Assembly: GCA_963989245.1 (NCBI GenBank)
Contig: OZ022347.1
Location: 3,720,448-3,784,447, forward strand
Direction: 5' to 3'
DNA: 64,000 nucleotides
From: Nansenia antarctica
Lineage: Eukaryota; Chordata; Actinopteri; Argentiniformes; Microstomatidae
The position numbers and the translations under genes are program-made. The notes under the pieces are model-generated. The model ran no database searches and had not been told where the DNA came from. It was given only the letters and a program-made list of their open reading frames with translations. Positions 11,583 through 23,329 of the stretch are shown here, piece after piece; the stretch's first letter is position 1; every line of letters begins with the position of its first letter.

Positions 11583-14500
11583 GACACACACAGACAGACA
11601 GACAGACACACAGACAGACAGACAGACACACACACCTGCTAAGTTAAAACCGTGATCGAGCAAAAAACATCGCAAGCTCTCCTACCTAAAAAACGCAGCC
11701 ACAGTGTTTCAATACAATGTGTAATAATTGATCATTGAATCTGACAAAATTTCCTCAACATTCCAGCCACGCCCACCGTAGTTGAGGTTGCACAGGTTCC
11801 CCGCGTTGAGGAAGAAGTGGGTCCTGAAGAGGTCTCCGAAGCCCCCTTTGCCTGGACGGAAGGGCAGCGGAGTGTAGAGGTGGACCCCTCCGGCCCAGTA
11901 CGCCTCACCTCCTAGGTAGTCACCTGTCACACCAATAACAACCACCACACATGTGAACATGCTATTTATCTCCTCCCCATCTCATGAAGCGACCTGGTTT
12001 AAACTAGCACTAGTGACAAACCTCACCTTCACTCTGAGGGCCGATGCTGTACATACTGAACCCCCTCAGACTGGTGGGACCTCCGAGATAGAACCTGTAA
12101 AAACAAAAAGATAGTTTCCTATGTCATACACTCACTGAATAGTTACAGTCATACACTAACTGGATAGTTAGAGTCATACACTAACTGTAGTACTGTAAAT
12201 TATCCTGTGGCTGTGTCTCAGGAGGTAGAGCTGCCATCTAATGATCGCAAGGTCGGCAGATTGACGGTTCGAGCCCCCGGCTGGCCACATGTCGAGGTGT
12301 CCTTGGGCAAGACACTGACTGAACCCCAAATTGCTCCCAGTGAGCGGGCCGGCCGGCGCCTTGCATGGTAGCTTGCCTACCTCGCCATTGGTGTGTGAAT
12401 GTGTGTGTGAATGGGTGAACGAGAGGCCGTTGTAAAGCGCTTTGGATATAAGTGCAGTCCATTTAGTCCATTTACCATCCTGGAAGAGAGTCTGCTAAAT
12501 AACTGATATACGTTTAGCTGTGTGATGACGGTTATGTGACACAGAGATAATGTGATGGAGAGATAATTGTCTTATCTGTACCTGTCAGCAATGCAGGTTG
12601 GCTTCTCCCCAATGGGCAGGAGCATCCCCCCCCACATAGAGCAAGACAGGACCTGGAAGACAAAGAGAACAACACTGTATTTAATACAGCGCCCACTGTA
12701 AGTATTGACAGGCCACGAGTCACTACCCATGTTCTCTACTACCCCCCAGTACTGCGTCTCCTGAGACATCAGCTTCCCCCTATACTGTGCCTCCTAAGAC
12801 TTCTACTGCCCCCCTTGTACTGTCTCTCCAGTGTCTATTAATAATAATAAAATTCATAATAATCTTTTTTCACGACGACTGCCAATGGCCCCTTGCCTGA
12901 GCTAGATTACTCTTCCTGCTAGAACTGGTGAATGGATGATTCCATTCTTAGTCAAATGTATCCATTGTAAGTCGCTTTGGAATAAATTTGGTCTGCTAAA
13001 TGCCAAAATTTTAAATTTAAATGTATTGGAAAGAGGAAGCATTGTGTCTTCTTATAGCTCTATACTCCAACAGTTTGGATTTTTTAAACCAAACAATATC
13101 AGAGATTCTCAGCTTTGATTCAATGTCTTTCCTTTTTCAGATTGGTTTCATAATTTAGAAATGACAACTCTTTTTATACATAGTCTCCCTATTTCAGGGA
13201 ACCGGTAGTATTGGAAAAATTGTCTTGGTGACGCTTGGTGTTTCTGGTTAGTCAGGTTCCGCCACATCCTTTGTGCGGGCATAAGAGAGCTGTCAAGGAT
13301 TTTGACTTTCGAGTCTGCTATTGGTTATATATATATACATGTTTTAAGCCAGGTTCAAAATCTACTACCCCCCAGCATTGCGTCTGAGACACCTGCTTTT
13401 CCCCTTTACTGTGTCTCCTAAGACTTCTACTGACCCCCTTGCTCCAGTGTCTATTAGTGTCTATTAATAATAATAAAAAATAGTTATTTCTTTCTTCTTC
13501 TATCACAACGACTGCCAATCGCCCCTGGCCTGAGCTAGATTACTCTTCCTGCTACGACTGGTGGATTGATGATTCACTTGCTTAGTCTAATGTATCGATT
13601 GTAAGTCGCTTTGGAATAAGGCGTCTGCTAAATGCCAAAAATGTAAATGTAAATGTTCATTTGATCTCACCGAGTCCCAGAACAGACGCTTGTTCAGCTG
13701 GAGCTCAAAGTCCTCCTTCAGGAAACTGGCGTCTCCACCGGTGTAACCAGCCAACTCCTGCAGAAGCACAACGGTTCAACCCAATGTGATATATCAAATC
13801 AAATCAAGTTTTATTTGTATAGCGCATTTCTCACAAGATGCGACTCAATGCGCTTTATATGATGACAGAGCCGCAAGCAGGCAAAAGTAAAAACCTGTGC
13901 ACTGTGCATCCAGGAAAATTCCCTTGCAGCCCTCTACTCATAGAGCGACTACTACGAGTTTGCCTACCAGCACCCAGGGGCGGACCCCAAACCCCCACTC
14001 ACCCGGCCCGCCCCACCACCAGCACACCCGGCCCAGCCAAGCAAGCACAGACCATAATAGCCCCTCACCAGGCTAGCCAAGCAGGTGCCCCAGCGGCGGA
14101 ACAGACCAGGCACACGGGGCGGCCGGGGGCCCCCGAGGAGAGGCCCGAGGACCACCGGCGCATAGCAAGCATATAATACCTAGAAATCACTTTGATGTGA
14201 ATTTTTTCCAGTGTAATGTTGGTCAATGATGTTGTGACACACACCTGGTTGGTCTTTAGTAAGATGTTAACACACACCTGGTTGATCTTCAGTAAGGCTC
14301 CCCTCCTGGGCAGGATAGCTGAGTTCCTGGTGTCGATGACCATGGCATGCTGTGATTGGACAACACGTACGTAAATAAATAAACACCAAACAAGACAAGG
14401 ACACCCGCATATACCATACAGTATATTGAGAGCAAATAAATAAATTAAAACATGAATATTGTCTTAAATGAACTTAAAGGAATGCATTACCATAATGTAA

Positions 14501-17500
14501 CCTAATCCCTGATAGTGTTGGCAGTGATAGAAGGATTTTTTAATGATGTAATATTTGGGTTAGTAATGTAATGTTTTCTTGAGTGTAAAGTGTGATGTTT
14601 TTATGTCCTGTAGTTCTGTTTTATGTGATATTTATATGTCCTGTAGATCTGTTTTATGTGATATTTCTATGTCCTGTAGTTTCCTGTTTTAAATATTTTA
14701 TAGCATCTGAGGCCGTATTTCCCCTGTGGATTTACCTGCCCAGGGACTGCTGATGTCATTTAGCTACCCAGCTAATTTCAGGGAGAGTCAATGACTGTCC
14801 ATTGTCCCTTTTAAATAAACGAATAAATAAACATTTCAAAATTACAAAGCGAGACTAAGGATCCGTACCGAGAGAGATGATTTGAGGGAGTGGCCACTTT
14901 CCTCCCGGACAGCGAAGGAGGCGGTGCGCGCCAGACAGCCCAGCTCCCTCCACACCCCCTCCCACTTCAGGGTGTGGTTGGTCTTCCAGAGGGGGAACTG
15001 TTCACCACACAGGAGGAGAGACCAGGGGGGTAATTCCATCAATGTTACTAAAGGAAAATCTAGGCTTATTTTGATAAATCTCACGAGACTTATAAAAAAA
15101 AATCAGGTCTTATTTTGATAAATCTCACGAGACTTGTGAAAAATAAGCCTGGATTTTCCTTTAGTGACTTTAATGGAATACCTCCCAGAGAGGGTCAAAG
15201 ATTGAGAAAACCGTTATATAGTGCAATTGAAACTGACAAGATTTTACTTGATCGAAGGTGGACTTGGCGTCTACTTTAGTTGCCGTAAGAACAATTATTT
15301 CAAATCAGTCAATGGACCTATCGCTAAGCCACGCCCCCTCAGACAAACAAACAACGCTTCACTGACAGTGACTGACTGACCGACCGTGACTGAATGACAT
15401 TCAATGACTTACAATGGCGGGAGTTGGCACATTTCTGATTTCTGATTTACCACAGCAAGTAATAGACATGTTTTTATATATTTTGTCTAGAAGCTTTTCA
15501 CCATCAGACATTAGCGAGTTGTTTGTCCGAGTTTTCTGCCTGTAGTGACTTTTGCTGTGATATGATTGGACAGTTTCTATTTCGGGGCGTGGCTTAGCGA
15601 TAGGTCCATTGGTACAAAAAGCAGAAAATCACACAACGCTAAATGAGAACACAGAAATGGGGACAGTTGAATGGAAATGAGTCATTACGCTGATTTCTGT
15701 TGAGACGCCGCGGTCGGTCTCTCTCAGTGAGCTCCACGGGAACTGGCCGGTGACTTTGTACAAATTGACAGCAAAGCTGCAACAATAAGATGAAAATAAA
15801 TATCAAAAGGTTGGATATCTGCAGAGGCAGAAACAGATAGAAGTGGGAGTGTATTCCCCGCATTAAGAAAGTTCAATAATATGAATAATAATAATAATAA
15901 TAATACATTAGACTTATATAGCGCTTTTCAAAGACGCTTTACAAATTGAAAAGATTGAGTAGTAAAATAAAAATACACAAAAAAAATAGATAAAAGAAAG
16001 TATAGGGGTCTAATTAATTTTTAGATGACTCAATCTAAATGTCTTTGTAGGACAATCTACTCTGTATATTACTCTGCAATGACACTTAGATTTCGGGCGG
16101 AGAAGCGGTGAACAAGCAACGCCAACGCCAGCGTTTTTTGAAAAGTGATCATATCATATAAATCATATCAATCATATCTATACATCAATATAACATGTTG
16201 GTTTCATACTTGCGCTCAAAGTTGCCAGGTTGGGGCTTGCAGAAGGACAGGCCGTAGGAAGTCTCCTTGGTGCCGTAGGAGAACTGGAAGGTGAACTTCT
16301 CTGCACGGCCAAACACATTGGGCAGCTTAAGACCAAGAACCTGGAACAGGAGGTAATCCAGTCAAAATTTTGCGAGAATCAAGTCCCTCAAAGACATCTG
16401 TATTCATGGCCTGGGGTGGTCCAGTGGTTTAGCACCATGGCCTGGGGTGGTCCAGTGGTTTAGCACCATGGCCTGGGGTGGTCTAGTGGTCTAGCACCAC
16501 GGCCTGGGGTGGTCCAGTGGTCTAGCACCGCGGTCTACAGTGCACACTATATGCCCATGTCAGCATGGGTTCGAATCCGGCCATGCCGGACTTTCTACAT
16601 TGGTGCAAATTTCACTTGAATAGGCTCATTGGAAATACATTTACTGGACAAAATGTTGATGTGTTCAATACTTATGTCGCTGCCAGTCCTATGAGAACTC
16701 ACCATGCTCCCTTCTAGAACTCACCATGCTCCCTTCTAGAACTCACCATGCTCCCTTCTAGAACTCACCATGCTCCCTTCTAGAACTCACCATGCTCCCT
16801 TCTAGAACTCACCATGCTCCCTTCGTTGTTGCCGACCATGGTGTTGTAGCTGCCGGTCATGCGTCTCAGCTCCGTCACTTCAAACGTCACGTCCAGTCCG
16901 TTTGGCAGTGCGCCGTCCCCTGAAACCATGTTGTCATGTACAGGTCAGAGGTCATGTACAGGTCAGAGGACTCTCAGTAGTAAGGTGACTGAAGTACATC
17001 TTATTACATTTTCTGCATTTGATATTTATGTTGTATATGGTTATTTATGTTATATTTAGTTATAGAAAGAGACTCTATATTTGAAATGTTGTAATATATT
17101 GTAAGGGAGGAGCAGGACTAGATACATTTTCACTTCCTCCTGTCCCCTTCCCGAACGCGCTAGTGTACATTGCATTTTCTTTTTTTTTACTCTTTTACTT
17201 TTTATGTTTTTATCTGTTTATTGTGTTTGGGACAAATCAAATCAAATCAAATCAAATCAAATCATGTTTTCATTGTGAGATATTTCGACAACGGAAAATG
17301 AAAACATTGAAGTGAAGTAGAGATCCTGCCAGGTCAGAAACGCCGGCCCTCTTGAGTAAACAGTACCATGTGACGTATCGATGACAACTTCCACTTGTCT
17401 GAAGATCCCAAGATGTAGCAGCCTCTGCCTGGCTTCATGGGACCTCTTCATGACCTAAAACATTACCAAGAAACACAGTTATAGACAATCTATGCACCAG

Positions 17501-19539
17501 ATCTCCATGCAGGAGAGAAAGAATATACTACTACACAACAACAAACTGTTTTAATTATGTTATTATTGCAGACAGACAGACTCACTTACGTCAATCAAGT
17601 TCTTGGCTCGGAAGACTCCGGCGATTTCATATGTTAAGAGGTCCTCCTTGGTTCTTCCGAGCCCGTCTATGTGTACGCGTTGAACTATGACCTGAACGAC
17701 AGGCAAAATGTGTCCCAGGTTTGTGGGAATCGACAGAAAAACAAAGATGTTATGTCAGTTTGTCATTCATAAGACTGGAAGAAGAAGACTAGAGCTGTGA
17801 AACAACCTGCGCCAAAGTTTTCATTCAGGAATGGCGTCTGTTTAGAGCTCAACTCAAACAATCGTCTGTTTAGAGCTCAACTCAAACAATCGTCTGTGTA
17901 GAGCTCAACTCAAACAATCGTCTGTATAGAGCTCAACTCAAACAATCGTCTGTATAGAGCTCAACTCAAACAATCGTCTGTATAGAGCTCAACTCAAACA
18001 ATCGTCTGTTTAGAGCTCAACTCAAACAATCGTCTGTATAGAGCTCAACTCAAACAACCGTCTGTATAGAGCTCAGCTCAAACAATCATCTGTTTAGAGC
18101 TCAACTCAAACAACCGTCTGTATAGAGCTCAGCTCAAACAATCATCTGTATAGAGCTCAACTCAAACAACCGTCTGTATAGAGCTCAACTCAAACAATCG
18201 TCTGTATAGAGCTCAACTCAAACAACCGTCTGTATAGAGCTCAGCTCAAACAATAATCTTACATCTTTGTTTTCCAGAACCTCTTGTTTGGACTCGTGCT
18301 CCATCTCCGGGGGCTCGATGTCGTCTGCGTGAACCCCCAACTCCGGTCCCTGCATCGGGAGAGGATCCAGACTCTGCAGCACAACAGGTCAGAGGTCATT
18401 AGTCTGCAATCTAGGCAAGGCCAGTTTATTTGTACAGCACATTTCATACAACAGGGGCAATTCTAAGTCCTTTACATCCATTGTTTAAAAATACAGCAAG
18501 AGGAGCATAGTAAGAAAATAAAATTGACAATGAATAAAAGCAAATATAAGAAGTAAATAGATAAAACATTTAATAAGACAATAGTTAATAGATAAAAGAC
18601 ACTGATAGAAGTGTTTGTGGTTAATCATAACCGCTGCAAAACATTACGGTTTTAGCTTGGATTTAAATATTTTAAGGGTTGGGCCTGTTTGATTGCTTTA
18701 GGGAGTTGCTGCTGCACCGTGTTTTGTTTTCACTATAATGATTAGCTAGTGCAGTGGTTCTCAATCATTTTCGGTTACTGTGCCCCATAATTGCATTTTT
18801 GCTCTGTCAATCAAAAGTACCAGCTCATGTTTATTTTTCCATTAGGGCTACTATGCTCTTAGTCGTACCGGTCGAGAACCACAGAACTAGTGGGTACAAC
18901 AACTTTTTTTACTAGTCATCAGGTTTGTCAAAAAAAATCGCTGTTTACCTTGTTATGTAAAAAGCATGCAGACAAGAGGCGTTCTGGGCATAAATGAGAA
19001 TCAGAACAATGTAACACTGACAGACATTTCAGTCACACACAACACTGCCTCACACCACCACCTGACAGGCTAGACCACTGCCCAGTACACAGGTCAAAGA
19101 CGTGGCATGTACATTTTGGTGTCCAAAGCATATTTATGATGTTAAAAATATCCACAAAAATGTAAAACACTACATTATGTTACTCAACTCTCCCCTCTTT
19201 ACTTACTCATTGTAAGAAATGAACATTTAAGGAGCTATTGGGCTCAAAAGGACCAAACTGTCCTTCCTGGGTAACGTCCTGACTTAAAATCTAAGTACAA
19301 AAATATGCCAAAGATATATAAACAAATATAACATCGTTAATTATCTACCTGGGCATAATTGTGTTGATGTTTGCAATGATACCTACAAATATAGTAACAA
19401 TATACTACACTTATTTACATTTTTGTTACAGTCCAAACTGGTACCAGAGGGAGAGGCCAGAGGGCTCGACTGAGTTTGAATGTCAATCTCGGCCGACAGA
19501 CAGGCTGACAGACAGACAGACAGACAGACAGATAGACAC

Positions 19540-19570
<31 letters not shown>

Positions 19571-19619
19571 CACACACAGACAGACACACACACAGACACA
19601 CACACACACACACACACAG

Positions 19620-19681
<62 letters not shown>

Positions 19682-19694
19682 ACACACAGACACA

Positions 19695-19761
<67 letters not shown>

Positions 19762-19992
19762 ACAGACAGACACACACAGACAGACAGACAGACTGACAGG
19801 CAGGCAGACAGGCAGACAGGCAGGCAGGCAGACAGACAGACAAACAGACAGACTGACAGACAGACACAGATGATGACATCAGTCCTACTAGCTAGCTCGC
19901 TAGGTACACACACGGCTACCCAACTCAGAGGTCATGCTTTCCCCCCTAAAGATGTTGAGCAGTATCCTTACCCTCGCATGGACGGTCCCCAT
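10809..19992 (-). CDS. samm50: SAM50-like protein (sorting and assembly machinery component), complete, 15 exons
   Basis: Samm50 is the outer-mitochondrial-membrane Omp85 barrel that inserts beta-barrel proteins and anchors MICOS at cristae junctions. Exons (minus): 19972-19992, 18263-18373, 17590-17691, 17367-17454, 16813-16919, 16210-16340, 15689-15776, 14869-14997, 14278-14349, 13671-13757, 12582-12652, 12027-12094, 11777-11923, 11224-11365, 10809-10854. They total 1410 nt, giving 469 aa plus stop, the same length as human. The start MGTVHAR is conserved. A POTRA domain covers roughly residues 45-125 (RVHIDGLGRTKEDLL, RLLHLGIFRQVEVVID), then the barrel with GPTSLRGFSMYSIGPQ (the Omp85 RGF motif), GGVHLYTPLPFRPGKGGFG and the C-terminal beta-signal VQFGAGIRFL. 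All introns are GT-AG. Residues 15-25 are more variable than the rest. The donor of the fifth exon is followed by five duplicated decoy donors. I am very confident of the identity and of most borders. Confidence 0.97.
11386..11635. repeat. (CA)n/(CAGA)n microsatellite
   Basis: Compound CACACA and CAGACAGA run immediately intronic to the acceptor of samm50 exon 14 (exon starts at 11365). Open frames in all phases here reflect the dinucleotide repeat only. Confidence 0.95.
12205..12478 (+). mobile_element. tRNA-derived SINE, plus orientation
   Basis: GGCTGTGTCTCAGGAGGTAG (A-box region) and GACGGTTCGAGCCCC (B box), then the family body with AGCGGGCCGGCCGGCGCCTT and the tail GCGCTTTGGATATAAGTGCA. 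Same family as 3516-3777, in samm50 intron 11. Confidence 0.85.
12760..13020 (+). mobile_element. Dispersed SINE-like repeat, copy in samm50 intron 10
   Basis: Starts near CTGCGTCTCCTGAGACATCA, passes GCCTGAGCTAGATTACTCTT and ends with GTAAGTCGCTTTGGAATAAA and an A-rich tail. A second copy in the same orientation lies at 13360-13655 in the same intron. Confidence 0.8.
13360..13655 (+). mobile_element. Dispersed SINE-like repeat, second copy in samm50 intron 10
   Basis: Same body as 12760-13020 with the full tail GTAAGTCGCTTTGGAATAAG+GCGTCTGCTAAATG, followed by (AAATGT)n at 13640-13655. It ends about 15 bases before samm50 exon 10. Confidence 0.8.
13795..14180. repeat. Retroposon-derived repeat with a CCC-rich part
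   Basis: AAATCAAATCAAGTTTTATT then TATAGCGCATTTCTCACAAG and GCGCTTTATATGATGACAGA, followed by a proline-codon-like, C-rich stretch to 14180. It looks like an old retroelement 3' region. Just beyond, 14240-14280 duplicates a few tens of bases of the exon 9 end and its donor (ACACACCTGGTTGRTCTT). Confidence 0.55.
15025..15186. mobile_element. Inverted-repeat element (CTCACGAGA variant) beside samm50 exon 8
   Basis: Ends GGGGGGTAATTCCATCAATG and GACTTTAATGGAATACCTCC are inverted copies. Two internal AAATCTCACGAGACTT motifs are CpG-decayed forms of the CTCGCGAGA seen at 6257. On the minus strand its terminal C run is part of the pyrimidine-rich tract of the exon 8 acceptor. Confidence 0.8.
15885..15990 (-). 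mobile_element. (TAA)n retroposon tail
   Basis: (AAT)n followed by AGACTTATATAGCGCTTTTC and AAAGACGCTTTACAAATTGA. The same tail occurs at 33487-33625 and, reversed, at about 28365-28480. Confidence 0.75.
16408..16620 (+). mobile_element. tRNA-derived SINE with its A-box head repeated four times
   Basis: Four 31-bp copies of GGTGGTCCAGTGGTCTAGCA+CCATGGCCTGG precede one B-box part (ATGGGTTCGAATCCGGCC). The larger relative is at 32454-33030. Confidence 0.85.
16697..16818 (-). promoter_or_regulatory. samm50: Real splice donor of samm50 exon 5 plus five tandem decoy donors
   Basis: On the minus strand the exon ends GGGAGCATG|GTGAGTTCT. The intron then repeats AGAAGGGAGCATG|GTGAGTTCT five more times with a 22-bp period, each with the identical 9-base exonic end and a strong donor. 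The donor nearest the exon keeps the family reading frame (EGSM|VLGL). Confidence 0.9.
17838..18262. repeat. 28-bp minisatellite, about 15 units
   Basis: TCTGTATAGAGCTCAACTCA+AACAATCG units with scattered substitutions, in samm50 intron 2. The array directly abuts the donor of exon 2 at 18262. Confidence 0.95.
18418..18760 (-). mobile_element. LINE 3'-end relic, minus orientation
   Basis: GCCAGTTTATTTGTACAGCA and CATTTCATACAACAGGGGCA are typical of the 3' ends of fish LINEs read in reverse. The body has no intact frame. The rest of samm50 intron 1 up to 19330 shows nothing recognisable. Confidence 0.55.
19496..19870. repeat. (CAGA)n/(CA)n microsatellite, about 375 bp
   Basis: Long compound CAGACAGA and CACACA run in samm50 intron 1, about 100 bases from exon 1. 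All overlapping open frames are artefacts of the repeat. Confidence 0.97.
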
Positions 19993-20125
19993 GTTTAGAT
20001 CTCGGATGCAATGTCCGTTGAAATTTGGCGGGTATATTTTTTAGGGGAAATTGTCAAATGTAATTCACATTTGGCTGAAGAGGAGTGGAGCTTCGCAGAC
20101 GAGGGACGCCATGACACTTCCAACC

Positions 20126-20186
20126 GAAGCCACGCCCCCTCCGTACATGATGGGAGAAGCCACGCCCCCTCAGTACATGATGGGAG
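20126..20186 (-). promoter_or_regulatory. samm50: Duplicated 30-bp GC-box module upstream of samm50
   Basis: Two direct copies of GAAGCCACGCCCCCTCMGTA+CATGATGGGA lie 134-194 bases upstream of the samm50 ATG. Each contains a GC/CACCC box (GGGGGCGTGG on the gene strand). This is likely the core promoter; transcription-factor binding is inferred. Confidence 0.5.
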
Positions 20187-20500
20187 AATATGGGTCATGT
20201 GGAACAGTTGCCAATTTGGTATGATCAATAAAGGAATTTGACCCCAAAACTCGTCGTTGCTGTTGTAATATTGCTCATATGGTTAAGATTAAATATGTTG
20301 GCTGTGGTTGGCATTCAAGAATCCAATAATTTTGACAATGGCACTAATCCAACTTGACCATCACATTACAGTTTTAATGAACAATCCATACAATATGACA
20401 CCAATATAGACACTATCAATCAATCAATCAAAATCACGAATTCTTTAATAATATACCTGTCAAAACCAATATGTTATATAATACAAAATGTACAACGGCA

Positions 20501-22599
20501 TTATGACAGAAATGTTGCTGAGCTTCGCTGTAAGCCTTCCTTCCTGTAAATAAATAAATAAAACAATGATATATAGATATAATTGTGTATATATAGACAA
20601 TAGAAATGTTGGGTTTTCCTGCTAGTTACACATATTAACAAATATGAACAAATATGTTCAAGTCAAGACTCAAGACTAAAAACCCATCTTTTTAATATTG
20701 CCTTTAAATGAAAAAATAAATAAATGATGATTATATAATGATTGGAGCACTTTGAGCTGCAATGTTTGCAGGAAAAGCGCTATACAAATATAATAATAAT
20801 AATTATTATTATATGGCATTTTTGTTGTGTTTTCCTGTTAGTGACTATGGCATTTTTCTTTCCTAACTGGAGGGACAGTGATGCTTACGCCTCTCTCTTG
20901 AAGGTCTCCTGAGATATCCTGTCCTTGGCCGCACCATCAGGGCTCTCATTGAAGCTTTTTATTCCCAGAGTGGTTAACGCTATGAGACAAAACAATGACA
21001 TGTATGTATGCATTTGTGTTGAGTCGTGATTATACAAAGTCAAATAAATAAACGATGGTGGGGACTGGAGTGAGCCGAAATGGATTATTATTATTTTTTT
21101 CTAATTTCAGTAACTCACCCTCCTTATACTGAACCAAAGTAATGCGACCTTGTTTGGTCGGGTCCAGAATCCCCCAAACTGCGTCCAGGTTAGAGTCGTT
21201 GAACAGACACGGGGGGTCTACAGAGCGCGTCTTGGACACTCTGAGCTGCTCCAGCTGGGAGATGAGGAACTCTCGCGGTCTCTCTGGGGATCAAACCAGA
21301 ACAAAATAGGCTACATGGTAGCTGACAGAGAAAATCACACAATAATATTAAATAATAATAACACAATAATCGTGACAATAATATCTATAATGTTTTCCCA
21401 TTCATTCTTTTGTAGATTCATTCCATTCATTCGGTCTGTATTTTGCAAAAAAAATAATATTATTTAAGCAAAATACAGACCGAATGAATGGAATGAATCT
21501 ACAAAAGAATGAATGGATTTTTTTAAATAAACCCAACTATGGATGAGGATAACAGACACAATAGGGCACACACAACAAAGGGCTGAAGCTAAAACAGTTA
21601 AAGGATTTTCAATGAAAACATGATCTTGAAGTGGCTCGAGGTGACTAGCTTCAGTTCCTCACCAAGGCCAGAGAATTGGGCATGAGCGCTCAAACTAAAA
21701 GCCGTTCTCCCAGAAACTGTGGAAGCATTGGGGAACCTCAGAAACTAGCCAGTCTTGAGATCTTGTATAATTTGTGATCCTCCATGTCTAAGGTACGATA
21801 CAATAGTCGTTTCTGGAGAAGTGTTTTATAAACAAAAGTAAGCCACAATGGCGTCATCTTCGATTAGCTAGGGCAGTGGCGGACTCAAGCTGTTTGAAGG
21901 GCAGGTGCGAAAAGGAAAAAAGGGCACCTACTGCACAACATGGGACCCCATCAGTGCACATGGTCAAGTTTAGACCATTGGAAGGGCAGCCAATAGGGCA
22001 CATCCTCTAATTTTGCCACTCAAAAGGGCACTTTAGTTTTTCAATGGTGGGGGCACATGGTCAAGTTTAGACCATTGGAAGGGCAGCCAATAGGGCACAT
22101 CCTCTAATTTTCGCCACTCAAAAGGGCATTTTTGCCACTCAAAAGGGCACTTAAGAGAGACGTTTTTCAACTGTGGGGGAACCAGGAGGGGCGGTCGCCC
22201 CCCCTGCCCCCCCTGAGTCCGCCAGTGAGCTAGGGAAACCCATCTCACATTCTGGTATAAAGTACATTAATGAATGGTATATCTGTCGCCGTTTATTAAC
22301 GTTTTATACATGATTATATACATTATTAAGACAACCAACGATAGCCTAAAGCTATGGAGTAATTTAAACCCCTGCTGGTTGTATCTGTCTTAAAATGCTG
22401 CTGACAGTCAATTAACGCCAACAAATGCATGTTGCAAGTTAGCTATCTATGTCAGCCTAAAATGTTTCCTAAACCTTAATGAAAGAGAAAGCCAACCTGG
22501 TCTGTAAAAGAACAGCATGCTTGTTAAATTATCCATAAGTTCAATAATTTGGTGTTTTTCAAGATATGTCGCAGCCTCTTGCTCTCGTGGAGTTGCCAT
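20501..22599 (-). CDS. efcab10: EF-hand calcium-binding domain-containing protein 10, complete, four exons
   Basis: Exons (minus): 22497-22599, 21119-21283, 20889-20979, 20501-20543. They join to 402 nt, giving 133 aa plus stop (human about 127). The start MATPREQEAATYLEKHQIIE matches EFCAB10. Residues about 8-50 form an RIIa/DPY-30-like dimerisation motif (YLEKHQIIELMDNLTSMLFF, then RPREFLISQLEQL), the type that docks on AKAP or radial-spoke partners. Residues about 65-100 form a degenerate EF hand (NLDAVWGILDPTKQGRITL); the loop D-P-T-K-Q-G-R-I-T-L-V-Q has Gln, not Glu, at position 12, so calcium binding is doubtful. The last exon (KEGLQRSSATFLS) is the least conserved and its border the least certain. 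A possible ATTAAA signal lies at 20444-20449 (minus). A small inverted-repeat element sits 56 bases upstream of the ATG. Confidence 0.92.
20640..20815 (+). mobile_element. LINE 3' tail in efcab10 intron 3
   Basis: CAAGTCAAGACTCAAGACTA ... GGAGCACTTTGAGCTGCAAT, GAAAAGCGCTATACAAATAT and (TAA)n. The same family lies in reverse at 43690-44030. Confidence 0.7.
21398..21516. repeat. Perfect 49-bp inverted repeat with a 21-base loop
   Basis: Arms 21398-21446 and 21468-21516 are exact reverse complements (CCATTCATTCTTTTGTAG ... GTCTGTATTTTGC), separated by an A/T loop. It is in efcab10 intron 1. No target duplication is evident. Confidence 0.95.
21874..22227. mobile_element. hAT-type MITE with 8-bp target duplication AGCTAGGG
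   Basis: Termini CAGTGGCGGACTCAAG and CCTGAGTCCGCCAGTG, flanked by AGCTAGGG at 21866-21873 and 22228-22235. Sister of 8411-8753 in the opposite orientation, in efcab10 intron 1. Confidence 0.92.
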
Positions 22600-22654
22600 A
22601 CTTGCTGGACGGACGGTTCTGTTTACATTAGTTGCTAGGATACGGCCATATCTT

Positions 22655-22794
22655 GGCTGCGTTCGTAGATTCGCTCTGGAATCTGACCAGCACTCATCGA
22701 ATGCCTGTTGTCCAATCAAATTACTTGGTCCCTTTATGCCGTTGAGCCCAGTGTGTGCTCCGGCGTTCTCAGAGCAGATTTTACGAACGCAGCC
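22655..22794 (-). mobile_element. About 140-bp inverted-repeat MITE in the efcab10 promoter
   Basis: Ends GGCTGCGTTCGTA and TACGAACGCAGCC are perfect inverses. In gene sense it contains TAATTTGATTGGACAACAGG, which carries an inverted CCAAT box. It lies 56 bases upstream of the efcab10 ATG. A homologous copy lies at 38777-38916 upstream of tdg.2. Confidence 0.8.
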
Positions 22795-23329
22795 ACAGTG
22801 AAAGCTTTTGCGCTCTCCCCCTGCCAAGTTCTTCTGACTCCAGAGACAATTTACTAAACTATTATTATTATTTATATTATATATTATAATAATTATTAGG
22901 CCGCATCAGATAAAAAGGAGGGATTTAGACAAACACAAAAGCAAGCAAGTAATAAGAACCACTTGGACATTCGTGTTATCCATTTATTTACAGGATCGGC
23001 AACATGTCAGCCTACTACAGTATTTAATTTCATACACATAACATCTGAAACACTGTTGAATTTTACACTGTTGAAAACGAAGTATCTCTGACAACATTCC
23101 TCCAGATCATGTCAATAATCTGTGGAAAAATAAACCTACCGTATATCATCTACCTCACAGTCTGGTGTACTGAGCATACAAATGCTTACAAAGATGCAAA
23201 CATCAAGACAAACAGCAAGGCATACTGACAGCAGAACATACAGCCACGGGGCATTTCCCATTAGACAAAGGCCTAGACAGGACATCAGAAACAATGGAAA
23301 TAATTTTGTCTGGCATGTTTTAACTCATG

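Noticed and set aside
11163..11675. Long open frames rich in Cys/Val or Thr/His over the (CA)n tract (also 19361-19998, 28742-29090, 29707-30195)
   Set aside because: They are frames of dinucleotide and CAGA repeats, open in most phases on both strands, without start context or splice support.
13838..14343. Pro/Ala-rich frames in samm50 intron 9
   Set aside because: They follow the C-rich part of a retroposon-derived repeat; the real exon 9 lies beside them in another frame.
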